From CAYMLQ01 sp964390795 (GTDB taxonomy: Bacteria; Verrucomicrobiota; Kiritimatiellia; RFP12; UBA1067), in the NCBI GenBank assembly GCA_964390795.1, contig CAYMLQ010000306.1, positions 1 to 7,426 on the forward strand: 7,426 bases of DNA, in the 5' to 3' direction. A program made the position numbers and the translations under genes. Within the stretch, counting starts at the first letter, position 1. Every line of letters begins with the position of its first letter. Below are positions 7,118 to 7,426 of this stretch, piece after piece. The notes under the pieces were generated by a model. The model was given only the letters and a program-made list of their open reading frames with translations. It ran no database searches and had not been told where the DNA came from.

Positions 7118-7426
7118 TCACTCGACCGACACGACCGTATAGGCGTGGGTAACTTTGCCCACCACAAAATTGAAGGTCGCGCCAGCGGCTTTGCCCAGCA
7201 TGGCTTTTCCCAATGGGGATTGAGCGGTGATGATGCTTATTTCCTCACCGCCGTCGGCAATCTGTTCCCCGCCGCCGGCTGGACAAAAGAACAGCGTCCG
7301 CCGCTTTCCATCGCCCGTTTCCAGCCGGACCAAGGCACTGTGCTGAATAGGGTCCCCGTCGTGCAACTCCTTCAAAACGAGTGACTGTAGCCGCTCCAGC
7401 GCGTAGGTCAGCTCCTCAACCCGCTT
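7118..7426 (-). CDS. GreA/GreB-family protein, C-terminal 102 residues (5' end beyond window)
   Basis: The frame is open to the right edge and ends with TGA at 7118-7120. The first visible residues (KRVEELTYALERLQSLVLKEL) look like the end of a helical or coiled-coil arm. They lead into a C-terminal domain with SALVRLETGDGKRR, the CPAGGGEQI turn, and ITAQSPLGKAMLGKAAGATFNF, which matches the GreA/GreB C-terminal FKBP-like fold (ISxxSPxGxALxGKxxGD in GreA). Gre factors bind the RNA polymerase secondary channel and trigger transcript cleavage. The short PAGGGE turn and the QSPLGKAMLGK form resemble a GreA/GreB-domain family distinct from housekeeping GreA, in which the N-terminal arm often carries an ENKYDTRGLEA-type motif; that part lies outside the window, so I cannot tell which type this is. 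It converges on the large gene with 7 bp between stops. A TTG at 7375 could be read as a start but would cut off the helical arm. Confidence 0.8.
   Translation of the reverse strand, partial: KRVEELTYALERLQSLVLKELHDGDPIQHSALVRLETGDGKRRTLFFCPAGGGEQIADGGEEISIITAQSPLGKAMLGKAAGATFNFVVGKVTHAYTVVSVE

Overview
The window is GC-rich and densely coding. Its gene order is: minus-strand ETF cluster, divergent intergenic region, one very large plus-strand gene, and a convergent minus-strand gene cut by the right edge. The combination of a ferredoxin-fused EtfA, a beta subunit with the group-2 (CarD/LctB/Bcd-type) residues, a giant DUF3857/transglutaminase-type exported protein and a GreA/GreB-like factor suggests a free-living anaerobe or facultative Gram-negative bacterium. 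A member of the Planctomycetota-Verrucomicrobiota-Kiritimatiellota group or a deltaproteobacterium-like lineage would fit. This placement is inference and is weak.

Region 1 (1-3121, minus strand) reads etfB, then etfA, then an ETF-quinone oxidoreductase (ETF-QO). etfB and etfA are 3 bp apart. The third gene follows after 65 bp, has its own good ribosome binding site, and runs off the left edge after about 354 codons. EtfA carries two N-terminal 4Fe-4S motifs. Together the three genes look like a route for electrons between a flavin dehydrogenase or NADH, ferredoxin-type clusters, and the membrane quinone pool. A 9-bp perfect inverted repeat preceded by GTAG, resembling a REP element, sits in the 65-bp etfA/ETF-QO gap.

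Region 2 (3122-3330) is a 209-bp divergent promoter region. Both directions contain an extended -10-like TGnTTTAAT, and the two 14-base stretches starting there match at 12 positions. A perfect 12-bp palindrome overlaps a TTGACA on the etf side.

Region 3 (3331-7110, plus strand) encodes a 1259-residue exported protein built as two tandem copies of a DUF3857 / transglutaminase-like / DUF3858-like unit. The first copy keeps a Cys-His-Asp triad (C344, H384, D400). In the second copy the Cys position is Ala and the other two positions are changed, so it looks like a pseudoenzyme half.

Region 4 (7118-7426, minus strand) is the C-terminal 102 residues of a GreA/GreB-family protein, converging on the large gene with 7 bp between stop codons.

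No tRNA, rRNA, CRISPR array, insertion sequence or phage gene was seen. The most unusual object is the duplicated transglutaminase-like protein.
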